64,000 nucleotides of DNA from CAVQBP01 sp963848195 (GCA_963848195.1 CAWKCY010000009.1:682001-746000), one strand, 5' to 3'. Positions 26,623 to 37,129 are shown, counted from the first letter of the stretch. The notes: a model not told the origin generated them from the letters alone. Program-made: numbers and translations.

Positions 26623-27573
26623 CTATTCTGTATAATTAAATTTCTCCTTTGCCGTTCCAATAACATTTTTGTAACTGCTGAATGCTGTGGTTCCGCCTGC
26701 AGCAGTAGTATTTACCGCACCCATTAAATTACCAAACTCCTGGCATTTCTCTAAACTTTCTCCATTTATATATTTAAATATAAAACCTGCATTAAAACTA
26801 TCACCGGCTCCTATTGCGTCCACAACTTCATTATTAATAAAAGCATTCTTCAAATTTTTCTTCTCATTATTAAATAGAAGAGAACCTTTATTCCCCATTT
26901 TTACAATAACTGCATTGGAAAATTGTGACAGCACATCTAGAGCTTCGTCAATATTTTCTTTCTTTGTAAGATATTTCAGCTCCTGTTCATTTGGGAGAAA
27001 GACATCAACTAAAGGAAGAGTTTCCTCATAATTTAGATCCCATTTTTCATCTGGATCCCATTGCATATCGAACGAAGTTGAGAGCCCAGAATCCTTGGCC
27101 ATTTTTAAAAGCCTACCTATATCTTTTTTAATACCCGGCTGCAGGTAATATGAAGAAAAATGAAGATGCTTCGCAAGTGAAAGAGTTTCTTTTGAAATAT
27201 CATCAATGGTTAATTCATTCATTGCTCCCTGATATGTTACCATCGCTCTGTCTTCATTATAATTTAATACAACAGTCGCCCCTGTATTTGAATTTTTATC
27301 CCTTATAATTAAATCGACATTTACATTTTTAGACCTTAGGCTCTCTATAACCAGGTCCCCGAAAGAATCATTACCAATCTTTCCAAGGAAAGCAACATTT
27401 GCTCCGAGCGATGAAAAATTGCTTGCAAATATTGCAGAAGAGCTGCCGAGAGTTAATGTCATATTCTTTGCAATTTTTTCCTTTCCCATTTCGGGAAATG
27501 AATCAATATTATTTAATATCAAATCAACGTTCAATTCTCCAACTACAATAACATCAAATTTTTTAGGATCCAT
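26623..27573 (-). CDS. PfkB-family carbohydrate kinase (probable tagatose-6-phosphate kinase)
   Basis: A 316-residue ribokinase-family kinase. It has the substrate-binding segment GELNVDLILNNIDSFPEMG, GKIGNDSFGDLVIESL and the ATP/anion-hole signature DAIGAGDSFNAGFIF with the catalytic Asp at about residue 257. In this operon, between AgaS and KbaY, the missing step is phosphorylation of tagatose-6-phosphate to the 1,6-bisphosphate, so that is the inferred reaction. PfkB kinases are diverse and a free-sugar kinase role cannot be excluded. It overlaps the DMT transporter gene by 11 bases. Confidence 0.82.
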   Translation of the reverse strand: MDPKKFDVIVVGELNVDLILNNIDSFPEMGKEKIAKNMTLTLGSSSAIFASNFSSLGANVAFLGKIGNDSFGDLVIESLRSKNVNVDLIIRDKNSNTGATVVLNYNEDRAMVTYQGAMNELTIDDISKETLSLAKHLHFSSYYLQPGIKKDIGRLLKMAKDSGLSTSFDMQWDPDEKWDLNYEETLPLVDVFLPNEQELKYLTKKENIDEALDVLSQFSNAVIVKMGNKGSLLFNNEKKNLKNAFINNEVVDAIGAGDSFNAGFIFKYINGESLEKCQEFGNLMGAVNTTAAGGTTAFSSYKNVIGTAKEKFNYTE

Positions 27574-28483
27574 AGTTTACCTCTTCTTTAACTTCCTCTG
27601 CAGGTTCATCGGCTGAATCTTCAAGTGCCATTAATAATATTGACCCTAAAGCCAATACCATCCCCGTTATTATAATAGGATGAGGAATAACCTGATAAAT
27701 TGATAATGAAATTATTATTGTTATAACCGGAGCTACGGCATTTGTTAAAGGACTAACAATAATAGCCTTTCCGTATCTGAAAGCATAAACTATCATTAAA
27801 GCCCCGACTGCATTAAGAATTTGTATCATTGCAGTAAGATATGGTCCGTTAAATCCCCAATTAATATTTTGTGAAAAGTCTGTCATTAATAATGCAAATG
27901 GAATTAAAAGTAATCCGGTTAAAGTCATATAGAAGAAAATTCCTTCAGCTTTCATTGTCTGATTAGCAAACCTCATAACATAAGCCTGAATTCCCCAGGC
28001 CAAAAAAACAAGCAGTGAAAGGATAATCCACAAATATCCTGAAATGCCTGAACCTTCTGGAGGTGAATAAGATAAAAGAGGAATCGCTATCAAAGCAAGT
28101 ATAATTCCGAACCATCCTCTTTTAGATGCCCGTTCTTTTAAAAATATATATGAAAGAATTATTGTAATTACAGGTGACAAAGATATGAAAGGAAAAACCA
28201 GGTAAGCAGGTCCTGTCTTTAATGCCTGGAAAAGGATGAGCTGTCCCCCTGCCCCGGTAAATCCGATTACGCATCCGAGAAAAATTGATTTCTTATCGAA
28301 CTTCGGTCTCCAATTTATCTTTTTTAAAGCTATTAATGCAGGCGGAATCATAGTAAGTGCCCAAACTGAATATCCCAGGGTTGCAGGGAAACCTGCTTTT
28401 TCAGGAATTTCAATTAAAGCCCCCCAGACTCCCCAAAAAACAGTTGTTACAATGGCATATATCAACCAGGGACGGGTTTTCAT
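27563..28483 (-). CDS. EamA/DMT family transporter
   Basis: A 306-residue protein with ten hydrophobic segments and the two EamA halves of the drug/metabolite transporter superfamily (GFTGAGGQLILFQALKTGPAY in the first, VGALMIVYAFRYGKAIIVSP in the second). A short acidic C-terminal tail follows (EDSADEPAEEVKEEV). Its place between kbaZ and the kinase suggests uptake or export of a sugar or amino sugar; some relatives (RhaT, GlcU types) carry monosaccharides. The start overlaps the kbaZ stop as ATGA. Confidence 0.82.
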   Translation of the reverse strand: MKTRPWLIYAIVTTVFWGVWGALIEIPEKAGFPATLGYSVWALTMIPPALIALKKINWRPKFDKKSIFLGCVIGFTGAGGQLILFQALKTGPAYLVFPFISLSPVITIILSYIFLKERASKRGWFGIILALIAIPLLSYSPPEGSGISGYLWIILSLLVFLAWGIQAYVMRFANQTMKAEGIFFYMTLTGLLLIPFALLMTDFSQNINWGFNGPYLTAMIQILNAVGALMIVYAFRYGKAIIVSPLTNAVAPVITIIISLSIYQVIPHPIIITGMVLALGSILLMALEDSADEPAEEVKEEVNYGS

Positions 28484-29788
28484 AAGTTACCTCCGGATGT
28501 AGCGTAATTATAAATTTCCAAAACCTCATTTATCTTATGATAAATTATTTCTTTAGGTTTATTTTCAATTTCATTTTCTCTTATACTTCTAAATTGATTC
28601 GGAAGATATTGACTGATTAGGGTTAAAGGTATTTTATTTTCTGATAAATTATAGATTAAACGTTGAAGTGATTCATTTATTTTTTTATTGCTCCAGTAAT
28701 ATCTTATCCTATCGCTGTAACTGAATTTTCTATCAAAAGATTTTTCATCCTCATTTCCCTTATAATACTTTTCCCAATATTTTGGCTCTAATTTCATTTG
28801 CATTTCTATAAGCTCAACAATTTTAGAAGGCTGAATTGATTTAATTTTTAGAAAAAGCTCTTCTTCTATTTTGGCTAACCCGAATACAGCCTCCCTGAAA
28901 CTATAAGTGAGCCACGGTCCAACTTTTAAAATGGCAAAATTATTTTCTACCATTTCCCTCAGCGAATCTTTTTTCTGAAAATCGGTCGAATGAGCTTCGT
29001 AAGCGAGATTTTCTTTATCCTGAATTCTTCGGGTTAATTCTTTTGCTTTTTCATTACAAAATTCAAAAACTTCGTAATTGCTGAATTCAACTCCTGGTTG
29101 CACAACAACTGCAATTACCCTATTCCAGGCATCTTCAAGCTCATACTTACAAAATGCATTTTTAGTAAGTTCAATTGTTTTATCGACTTCTTCCGGAGTT
29201 GTAATTTGAATATCTTTATATTCTGTTCCTCCTCCGGGAGGCGGAACATCCGAACCAATAATATAAAAAGGCTTATGATTTTTCTCTTTCAGATTATTAA
29301 AAGCACTTTCCGCTGTCCGGCATAATTGTGCAGCTCTATCTGCAACTACTTCAGTATCAAGTTGTAAATTTTTATCACCGTCATCAGCTAGCTTCATACT
29401 TGCATCAAGATGGATTTTAGAATACCCTGCTTCTACATATTCCTCCACCTGTCTTTTTGCTTTTTCCATTGCCTCCTGTGAAACTTCATCCTTCCATGGA
29501 TTCGGTCCCAAATGATCCCCGCCAAGTATTATTTTCTCCTGGGGGAACTTTAATTCTTCTGCGGTTTTGAAAACAAAATCTTTGAAATCTTTCGGTTTCA
29601 TCCCTGTATAACCGCCAAACTGGTTAACCTGGTTTGAAGTTGATTCAATCAATACATGCAGGTTATTCTCTTTTTGCATTTAATAATGCAGCTTCAATCA
29701 CATAACTGTTGGAAGAACAAATTGAGGCAATACCGACAGGCAATCCGGATTTATTTTCTTTTATTATTTTCTGTAAATATTCAGACAT
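28480..29788 (-). pseudogene. kbaZ: Tagatose-bisphosphate aldolase non-catalytic subunit KbaZ/GatZ-like, one frameshift
   Basis: The downstream frame (29679-28480, 399 codons) contains IESTSNQVNQFGGYTGM, ILGGDHLGPNPW and IGSDVPPPGGGTE, the hallmarks of KbaZ/GatZ. The true N-terminus lies in another frame: an ATG at 29788, directly after the agaS stop, gives MSEYLQKIIKENKSGLPVGI and IEAALLNAK, exactly what precedes these motifs in homologues. A net extra base in a run of five A near 29668-29672 separates the two parts. Removing one A restores an uninterrupted protein of about 435 residues. The subunit stabilises KbaY. It may be an assembly error, a real mutation, or rescued by slippage on the A run. 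Confidence 0.85.
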
Positions 29789-30931
29789 TTATTTCTTATA
29801 CGGATATAAATTTACGCCTTCCACAACTCTTGATATCATTCCATCGACAGACGGAGAATCAGGATTTAATCCGAGGTTTATTGATTTATAAAAACCTATT
29901 AATTGCGCAGGCAGAACCAACGCTGCCGAAAGAATTTCTTCACAAATATTACTGCCATTATTAGATAGAACAATTTGTAATGACATGTCAAGAGAATCGA
30001 TCTTTTTTTCAGTTATACCAATTGTATACGCAGGTTTTCTTCCTTCGTTAATTGCTCTAACCAGATCGTATTCATATTTGTTCACATATTGATCATTCGA
30101 GAAAAGATATACAACAAGGGTCTTATCATTAACAACAGCTTTTGGTCCATGCCGGAATCCAAGGAATGAATCGTATTTACAAATAACTTTTCCGTCGGTT
30201 AATTCCTGAAGCTTTAAATGAGATTCTCTTGCAATACCTTTATTAGCTCCCGAACCTAAAAAAACTGCTCTGTCAAAATTTATTTTGGAAATTTCTTTGA
30301 GCTTTTCTGAATATTCATTTAAAATTATATCTCCATATTCAGATAGTGTTTTAATTTCGCTGCTCAATTCTTCTGCTCTTTGATAATTTGAAATCAATAA
30401 CCCTGTAATTAGCATTGAAGAAAAACTTGCTGTCATAGCAAGCCCTTTATCATTAGTCTCATCAGGCAGTACAAATAGATATCCTTTTTTGCTATTTAAG
30501 GAATCGATAAGTGTACTTGAATTATTACAGGTAATAACCAGATGATAAACCTCTTTGCAGATCATCTCCGAAAGTTCTATTGCTTTAGCACTTTCGGGAC
30601 TATTGCCGGAACGGGCAAAAGATATCAAAAGCAAAGGTTTGTTCTTATTAAGATAAAACTCAGGATGTGTAACAAGATCGGTGGTTGCAATCGCCTTTGT
30701 AGTTGTATTCAATCCTTTTATAAAAGATCCTTCAAGAACATCCCCGATAAAAGCCGAAGTTCCGGCACCTGTTAATACAATCTCCAGATTTTCTTTAGAA
30801 AGAATTTCGTTGAGAAAATCTTCAATGGATGGTAATTCAATTAAAAACTTTTTATAAGTTTTAGTCCATAATTCCGGCTGATTATAAATTTCAACCTTGG
30901 TATAATAATCTTCTAATAAATCTTTATTCAT
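29789..30931 (-). CDS. agaS: SIS-domain sugar-phosphate deaminase/isomerase, AgaS-like
   Basis: A 380-residue tandem SIS protein like AgaS, which converts galactosamine-6-phosphate to tagatose-6-phosphate plus ammonia. Features are VLTGAGTSAFIGDVLEGSF, ISFARSGNSPESAKAIEL in the first SIS domain, and GSGANKGIARESHLKLQELT followed by SFLGFRHGPKAVV in the second. The Glu and His of the last two segments are the expected catalytic and sugar-binding positions. It is the first intact gene of the agaS-kbaZ-transporter-pfkB-kbaY run and its stop abuts the kbaZ ATG. No PTS permease or deacetylase AgaA is next to it. Confidence 0.88.
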   Translation of the reverse strand: MNKDLLEDYYTKVEIYNQPELWTKTYKKFLIELPSIEDFLNEILSKENLEIVLTGAGTSAFIGDVLEGSFIKGLNTTTKAIATTDLVTHPEFYLNKNKPLLLISFARSGNSPESAKAIELSEMICKEVYHLVITCNNSSTLIDSLNSKKGYLFVLPDETNDKGLAMTASFSSMLITGLLISNYQRAEELSSEIKTLSEYGDIILNEYSEKLKEISKINFDRAVFLGSGANKGIARESHLKLQELTDGKVICKYDSFLGFRHGPKAVVNDKTLVVYLFSNDQYVNKYEYDLVRAINEGRKPAYTIGITEKKIDSLDMSLQIVLSNNGSNICEEILSAALVLPAQLIGFYKSINLGLNPDSPSVDGMISRVVEGVNLYPYKK

Positions 30932-30978
30932 TTTTTAATCCCTTAATTTTATTCTATTAGTAAAAACAATTCTTTCGT

Positions 30979-32531
30979 CTACATATTAGCATTTAATGTT
31001 AATGAGCCGTCAGTATTTAATTTTTGACGGCATGCCCATTCTACAGGGTAAATTTCCCCTTTTACTTCAATTTCAGCTTTAACCTTTAAGCCTTTCCAGC
31101 TTATATCTTTTGGAAGAATAAACATAGCTTGTCTAACTCCTGAAGGCTTCGGATATCCGGGATCCAGACAGCCACTCACCTTAACTGAGCCATCATCACT
31201 AAAAATTGTTATTCGTAATACTCCCGGTACTCCAGCAATTCCATCATTAACAAAGCCCATAATTAAACCTGGATGTCTCATCTTTATCAAAACTCCATAT
31301 CCATGAAGGTCTAACCCGGTAACCAATCTTTCTTGCTATGTTATCGATTCCTTCGGGATATTTTTCATAATACTCCATAATATTCTCTTGCAGATATATT
31401 ATGCCAATTCCAAACTGACCAGTAGTTTGCCCCCACATCCATTACATGAGAAATCAAATTATCATTATAACCGATTCCATCATACATCTCTTTTTCGTGC
31501 ATTTCCAGAGTACCGATTCCCACTTCACAAGCTGCTGCTATCCAGCTAGGTCTATTGCTTAATGACTCTATCTGCATATTTTCAATAAATATTGTATCTG
31601 TTCTAAGCCAATTATTAGTTCTAACTGTTCTATCAACTAATTCGGAATTTCCTACTCTGCTGAAATCAGGCTGAGTGTTTGTCACCAAGGGGGTTTTTGA
31701 CCAGTGTTTAAGTTGTATATCGAACATTTTAATAAATGTTTTTTCAGCAGTTACATTATCCGGAAATGGATTACCTTCAAACGGCCAAGAATGTCCCTCT
31801 CCCCAAAAGCCGTACATAAATGTATCCATATATTCAATCTGCGGATTACCATTAAATTCTCCCGCTAATAATTCATTTAATTGAGTAAATGCTTTCTGGT
31901 ATTCCGGGTGATCATATCTTGGAAATTTATGCTCCTTTTTATTTCGAATTTCCGATGAACTATTCTTCCAGGAACCTTTCAAGCTCACGTAAGGAATTTT
32001 ATTAATTAGAAAATCCGGTGCACCTAATTCAGGTATATCAGGATTCTCCGTCATAATTCTGAAACCAATTCTTTTATTATATTGTTTGGCAATATCAAAT
32101 GTAATTTTCCAGTATTCCGGGAAATCTAGTTGAGAAGGTCTCGTTTGGATATCTCTCCAATTGGGTCTAAGGTATACCTTTTGTACAAACGGGATTTTAA
32201 CCAGATCCTCAATTGATTTTTCAAGCTTTTCACCTTTTATTCTGGGAGGTCCGATATCGCCTGATATATATACCGTTAATCCCATTCCAAAATTCTTTAA
32301 TATTTTATCGGATGGATTAGTTGTCATTACGACTTCACTACCAGGGGCAACAACTTCCGGTTCATAAATTGGAAACGGACCCTGATTAAGCCGGTCATTA
32401 ACAACAGGGCCGCTGCCAAAATCATATTTTTCCCAATTATGTGCAGGAACAAACCCAAATATATTATTTGCAGCAGCACTTGCACCAAGTGCAATTGCTC
32501 CGGATGTTTTTATAAATGATCGGCGTTTCAT
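30979..32531 (-). pseudogene. Tat-exported GH-like protein with WGE motif, broken by two frameshifts
   Basis: Frame A (32531-31365) starts with a twin-arginine signal MKRRSFIKTSGAIALGASAA and contains a TIM-barrel-like domain with VYLRPNWRDIQTRPSQLDFP and YGFWGEGHSWPFEG. Frame B continues near 31388 with ENIMEYYEKYPEGIDNIARK and GYRVRPSWIW, and frame C (31326-30979) gives MRHPGLIMGFVNDGIAGVPG and a C-terminal beta-sandwich. Each change is a net +1. Corrected length is about 517 residues. The W-G-E motif and layout are reminiscent of the DUF4832 protein at 45.5 kb and of clan GH-A enzymes, so a glycosidase acting on galactosides is possible. It is 47 bases upstream of agaS. Confidence 0.75.
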
Positions 32532-32565
32532 TATAATTTATTAATAATAAGAAATTTTAGTTTTA

Positions 32566-34629
32566 TCAATTCACCGGGACGCATTCAATCAGCAAAGAAT
32601 GATCGAACTTTACAGGTATTGATGCTAAGGGCCCGCTTACTTCACCCATTTCAACTTTATTTACATAATCTTTTACCTTGTAAGTTTTATTATTAAGACC
32701 GCGTAATTCAACATTACCATCCCATTCAGGAGCATAAAAAGCATAGAACATATTTCCGTCTTTACTTATTGCATGAGTCTCGGGCTTATCAAAACCAATA
32801 TCGTAAAGTTCACCGCGGTAAGTACCTTTTGAAAGCATATTATCATCATAAATTTTTACCCATTTTGCCCATTCTTTTTCTTTATCAGGAGTAAGGTTTA
32901 TATCACCTGTCTCTTTATTTTTATGAACACCAACCGGCCACACGAATTTTGTACCTATAACGCCGCCGATTCCTACAGTAGATGCAAAATCACTCTTGTT
33001 ATAACTTAGTTCAACATGGTCGCCATAGTAAGGAAGGCTCTCACCCATAAGACCTTTAAGTGTTTTACCTTTTAATCTAATTTGCCATGATGATTCAGGA
33101 TCGGAGGCAACTGGTTGGTTCATATACGGCAGATTATAAAATGAATAATTAGTACCGCAAGGACAAATTTCGACCACCGCATCTTTTTTAATGCCGGTAG
33201 CAGTCTCATAAACCGTTTTCCAAAAGTTCTGCAGCTTTTCAACCGATTCTTCTGGAAAGGCGTGATGATGTTGAGGATTATAACATGGCGGCACACCATT
33301 AAGATGCTGACCATCTATTTTTATACCGTCAAATCCCCATACTTTAAATATTTTGGTAACAAGGTTCTTAGTATAGCTGAGTGTTTTATCATATGCCGGA
33401 CACAAATAATAGCTGTCCCACCAGGAAATATCCCTTTTCGAGCCATCTTTATTAAGCAGTAGCATATCCGGATGTTCTTTAATTAAATCAGTTCCCGGAT
33501 CTACAGCCAGCGGTGCCCACCATAATTTTGCTTTAAGACCTGCAGCATGAATTTTATCAACAAATGCCTTCATACTGCTGTCGCCGTTGGGAAACTTCTT
33601 TGGATTTAAATACCAGTCCCCTTCAGAAGTCTGCCAGCCGTCATCAAGAACAGCCCATTTAAATCCTAACTTCTTAACTTCCGGCAGCGTACCTAAAACA
33701 TCTTTAATTTTAAAATCTCTTTCATAACCCCATGCACACCAAATTGGCTGATAAGATGTTTCAGGATATTTCTGCATCACCAAACCTTTTCTAGACATTA
33801 TTCCCCTGAAATTCTTCAATGTTGCATAATAATCTCCTTTATGCACATTCACGAAAGATTCAAAGGTTTCTAATGATTCTCCCGGTTTTAGAACTTGCTC
33901 CTTTTCATATTCAATACTAATACTCGCACCGTTTCTTTCGCTTTTCATTTTTACCGGGAGCTTCACCAGCTTTGGTGTAGTTTCAACAAGTCCGATAGCT
34001 ATGCCGGTATTTTTGCTCCATATATCCGTAATGGGTGTTCCACCGCCGTAATCACTTGCATTCATTCCCATATAATTTTCCTGTTCAAATCCCTGCTTTA
34101 CTGGTTTAACCCAATCTCTTCTATCTTCATATGTCGCTCCCTGATATGACCAGAATGGCGGGTTTTCATTTTCTTTGGTTTTTATATGGTATGCATTATT
34201 TACCCATTTACTAATTTTAACTGTATTGGCTCCGGTATTTTTATAGGTGACTTTAAAAAATGCAGATGTAGGAAAATTTTCATAAACCGAAACCGATACC
34301 TGTTTCCGGATATTATTTTTTGAAATCCCTGTAACTACAAATTCTTCTCCTTTTCCTAATTCATTTTCTATTTGATTGGATTTAGAATCTTTAATATAAA
34401 ATATGCTTATTTCTTTACCGTCAGAAACCAGATACTCTGAAGCAGAAAAATCACTTAGTACAACCTTATGATCCCCTGTTGTTGAAACAATTTTAGTATA
34501 AAGGGAATCATCAAACTCAATTTGCAAATATTTGTTTTCAACTTTAACAAAAGTGCTATTAGATTTAGAAAAGCTTAATAGCAGTAATAAAAGGGAAAAA
34601 AGGGAAAATGATAAAAATTTTGAGATCAT
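32566..34629 (-). CDS. Secreted GH36-like alpha-galactosidase
   Basis: A 687-residue exported glycosidase. Residues 1-25 are a signal peptide, followed by an N-terminal beta-sandwich to about residue 280. The catalytic barrel has KWAVLDDGWQTSEGDW, KLWWAPLAVDPGTD, FDGIKIDGQHLNG (probable nucleophile Asp) and EICPCGTNYSF, then ASDPESSWQIR with the probable acid/base Asp. A C-terminal beta domain closes the protein. The order of elements is that of clan GH-D alpha-galactosidases, which release alpha-linked galactose. It lies 35 bases upstream of the WGE protein, in the same transcriptional direction. Confidence 0.88.
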   Translation of the reverse strand: MISKFLSFSLFSLLLLLLSFSKSNSTFVKVENKYLQIEFDDSLYTKIVSTTGDHKVVLSDFSASEYLVSDGKEISIFYIKDSKSNQIENELGKGEEFVVTGISKNNIRKQVSVSVYENFPTSAFFKVTYKNTGANTVKISKWVNNAYHIKTKENENPPFWSYQGATYEDRRDWVKPVKQGFEQENYMGMNASDYGGGTPITDIWSKNTGIAIGLVETTPKLVKLPVKMKSERNGASISIEYEKEQVLKPGESLETFESFVNVHKGDYYATLKNFRGIMSRKGLVMQKYPETSYQPIWCAWGYERDFKIKDVLGTLPEVKKLGFKWAVLDDGWQTSEGDWYLNPKKFPNGDSSMKAFVDKIHAAGLKAKLWWAPLAVDPGTDLIKEHPDMLLLNKDGSKRDISWWDSYYLCPAYDKTLSYTKNLVTKIFKVWGFDGIKIDGQHLNGVPPCYNPQHHHAFPEESVEKLQNFWKTVYETATGIKKDAVVEICPCGTNYSFYNLPYMNQPVASDPESSWQIRLKGKTLKGLMGESLPYYGDHVELSYNKSDFASTVGIGGVIGTKFVWPVGVHKNKETGDINLTPDKEKEWAKWVKIYDDNMLSKGTYRGELYDIGFDKPETHAISKDGNMFYAFYAPEWDGNVELRGLNNKTYKVKDYVNKVEMGEVSGPLASIPVKFDHSLLIECVPVN

Positions 34630-34661
34630 ATTCGTTCTCTAATATATTATTTATAAAAATT

Positions 34662-35672
34662 TTATTTAAGCAATAACATTTTTTTTATATCTGAGTATCT
34701 CCCTTGATGCAGCTTATAAAAATAGATGCCTGAAGGTAGATTACCGGCTTTAAAAATTATTTTATGCTCACCTGCTGAAACTTCACCATTTAATAAATTA
34801 GCAGCTTTCTGCCCTAGTAAATTATAAACATCAAGACTTGATAAACCGTTTTTACTTATTGAAAAACTAATTGTAGTTTCGGGATTAAAGGGATTGGGAT
34901 AATTCTGCTTCAATTTAAATGAAACAGGAGAATGAATTTGATTTAAAGCTTCAACTCCTGTAACATTATATAAAATCTGGTTTATATTTGAACCTATCCT
35001 TAGATCATCTATTCTTCCCCAAAATCTCTTAAACCCGTTTTTACCTGAAGTGCCGATAAAAAGACTATCATCATTCGGAAATAGATCAGCGGTAAAATTA
35101 AATGTATCTACCGGTGCTGCTGTCTGGTCATTCCACAAGTATATTTTAGAATTCTGGTAATCATAATAGACAGCAGCAAATGTCCACTGGTTTTTAGGAA
35201 TTATAAAAGAAGAAGTTACGCTCCTTAAAGTACCGGATTCTAAATGTGTAAGAAATTCCAGGTAACTTTCGTTTTCAGTAGTGCTAAGTCTAAGCGAATA
35301 ATTATCTGTTTTTGAATTTCCTTCTCTATTCCCTTTTATTAGTAGAAACTGCGGATTGCCATTTGCTTCAGCGGGATAAACCCATAAAGAGATAGCAATA
35401 CTTTCATGTTTGAAATCTAAATCGTCATTATCGCTCACGCGGAAAGCACCGTAGTTGTTTTCGTTTTCTAAAGACAGATAATAATTGTCCTCAGCTAACG
35501 GTTCTGTATTTGAGTATGCCGCACTGCCGGATAATAAACCGGAATAACTATTTGAATTCCAGTTGCATGAATCATTACCATTATTTTCAAACTGCCACCT
35601 GCCCCCTTTACTTTGTCCAAATATAAAACTATGACCAAATAACAACAGCACGATTAAGCACATTGTTTTCAT
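34662..35672 (-). CDS. LamG-domain protein with T9SS sorting domain
   Basis: About 336 residues. The signal peptide MKTMCLIVLLLFGHSFIFGQ supports the ATG at 35672 rather than the GTG at 35711 that would overlap the upstream stop. Residues about 15-230 form a LamG/concanavalin-like domain (WQFENNGNDSCNW, IAISLWVYPAEANGNPQF, WTFAAVYYDYQNSKIYLW, RFWGRIDDLRIGS). Residues about 250-336 are a type A sorting domain (NYPNPFNPETTISFSI to KKMLLLK). It is probably a surface carbohydrate-binding protein serving the neighbouring GH36 enzyme. Confidence 0.85.
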   Translation of the reverse strand: MKTMCLIVLLLFGHSFIFGQSKGGRWQFENNGNDSCNWNSNSYSGLLSGSAAYSNTEPLAEDNYYLSLENENNYGAFRVSDNDDLDFKHESIAISLWVYPAEANGNPQFLLIKGNREGNSKTDNYSLRLSTTENESYLEFLTHLESGTLRSVTSSFIIPKNQWTFAAVYYDYQNSKIYLWNDQTAAPVDTFNFTADLFPNDDSLFIGTSGKNGFKRFWGRIDDLRIGSNINQILYNVTGVEALNQIHSPVSFKLKQNYPNPFNPETTISFSISKNGLSSLDVYNLLGQKAANLLNGEVSAGEHKIIFKAGNLPSGIYFYKLHQGRYSDIKKMLLLK

Positions 35673-35707
35673 ATATTTAAATCTGAATTTTATAATCACC
35701 AAGCCCT

Positions 35708-37129
35708 TCACTTTTTAACTACGATATCTCTCCATGGACCTGTTTTTATAGCTCCTAAAAAGGAAAGATCGGAAGTCCTGAAAATTAAAACAGCCCCATC
35801 TTCATAAGTATTTGCTACTACATAAACAACCTGTTTTGCAGGATCAACTGTAATACCCTGCATTTCATCAATTATTCCTTCATCTGCTATATTAATTTCG
35901 GCTGAAATTGAGAAATCGGTTAAATCAATTTTGTAGATTAATGCATTCCATCTCCCGGCCATATATAAATAGTTATCAACTACTTCGGTAAAATAATAAT
36001 CGCCCCCTTCACCCAATTCCAATTCACCTTCAACCGTATTGGTCGACGGATCAATAATCCTAAATGATGGCGAAGCCCAGTTATTGCATACCAGTACTTT
36101 GGAGTCATCAGGTAAAATTATAATTTCACCCGTAGCTTCTTCTTCAACGACATTTTCAATATTTGTTATTGCCGATTTATTTACTATATCAACTACAATG
36201 ACCGACTGACCTGTTCTTGTGCTTATATATCCCTTCTTACCAGCATGATCAATTGCCATCTTATATAAGAAAGCACCTTCCTGGCAATAATCAGCCAAAG
36301 GTATTGTTGTGGTAACAGATCGGGATGCCGTATTAATTACAACAATATCGTTCGTCCCCCTGCAAAGCACCCAGGCCTCAGAACCGTCAGGAGTAAAACA
36401 GACAAACCAGGGTTCTTCTATTCCATCGGGCATCTGAACAGTAGCTGCAACACTTCCACTGGATGTTTCTAAAATTCCAACAGCATTGTCTGCTAAGCTG
36501 GCTATATATAATTCAGTGCCTGAGGGATTGAGTTCTATACTTAGGGATCCTTCAGAATTAAAGTTTCCGGCCTCCGTCGTTTCAAAATTTTTTACAACAC
36601 CTATGCCTGTTTTCCCTTCGGCTGCATTTCCGGGATTTCCTGAGCCCAGATATAGAGGAGAAGATCCGTAATTTCCTTCCGTAGAATAGAAAAAGGTATT
36701 TTCATATTTCATTGATATACCGTCTGCGCTTCTTAATCCCGGACCTTCCCACTGATCTCCTTCATTAAAAGCCCCCTGGAGCTTTACACTATACTTCGAA
36801 AGTTCCTCAAACGGATTTGATGGGGTGAAAGTATAACTTCCGTTTTCGCCTTCCCATTGACCCGCTATCGCATTTGTATCGTTATCTTTATATACTTTAG
36901 CATTCTCATTAAGGCTGGAAATATCCATATTAATATTAAACTTCAATTGAATTTTTTCATCAGCCGGAACCATGATACTTTCTGATTCAGGTGAAATGGA
37001 TGTAACTTGAGGTCTCTCTGAATCCGGGGGATCTGAGGGCCAATCCATTTTTTTACACCCCTCAAATTCTAAAATAATAAAGAATGAAAAAACTATTGAA
37101 AATAAAAGTTTTGTAAAACTTTTGTTCAT
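35708..37129 (-). CDS. Lipoprotein with SbsA-type Ig-like domain and YncE-like propeller
   Basis: About 473 residues. The ATG at 37129 is preceded by AAGGAGAG and leads into a lipoprotein signal with FEGC lipobox; the longer reading to 37189 overlaps the PorV-like gene and has no signal at its start. Residues about 40-125 form a Big_5/SbsA Ig-like domain (SPESESIMVPADEKIQLKF). Residues about 150-473 are a propeller with repeated VVINTASRSVTTTIPL, VIVVDIVNKSAITNI and VYVVANTYEDGAVLIF blades. It is likely anchored in the outer membrane as a surface part of the TonB/PorV module. A second propeller gene occupies the equivalent position at the right edge of the window. Confidence 0.8.
   Translation of the reverse strand: MNKSFTKLLFSIVFSFFIILEFEGCKKMDWPSDPPDSERPQVTSISPESESIMVPADEKIQLKFNINMDISSLNENAKVYKDNDTNAIAGQWEGENGSYTFTPSNPFEELSKYSVKLQGAFNEGDQWEGPGLRSADGISMKYENTFFYSTEGNYGSSPLYLGSGNPGNAAEGKTGIGVVKNFETTEAGNFNSEGSLSIELNPSGTELYIASLADNAVGILETSSGSVAATVQMPDGIEEPWFVCFTPDGSEAWVLCRGTNDIVVINTASRSVTTTIPLADYCQEGAFLYKMAIDHAGKKGYISTRTGQSVIVVDIVNKSAITNIENVVEEEATGEIIILPDDSKVLVCNNWASPSFRIIDPSTNTVEGELELGEGGDYYFTEVVDNYLYMAGRWNALIYKIDLTDFSISAEINIADEGIIDEMQGITVDPAKQVVYVVANTYEDGAVLIFRTSDLSFLGAIKTGPWRDIVVKK

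Noticed and set aside
35673..35711. GTG start of the LamG protein overlapping the upstream stop
   Set aside because: The ATG at 35672 gives a clean signal peptide at the N-terminus.
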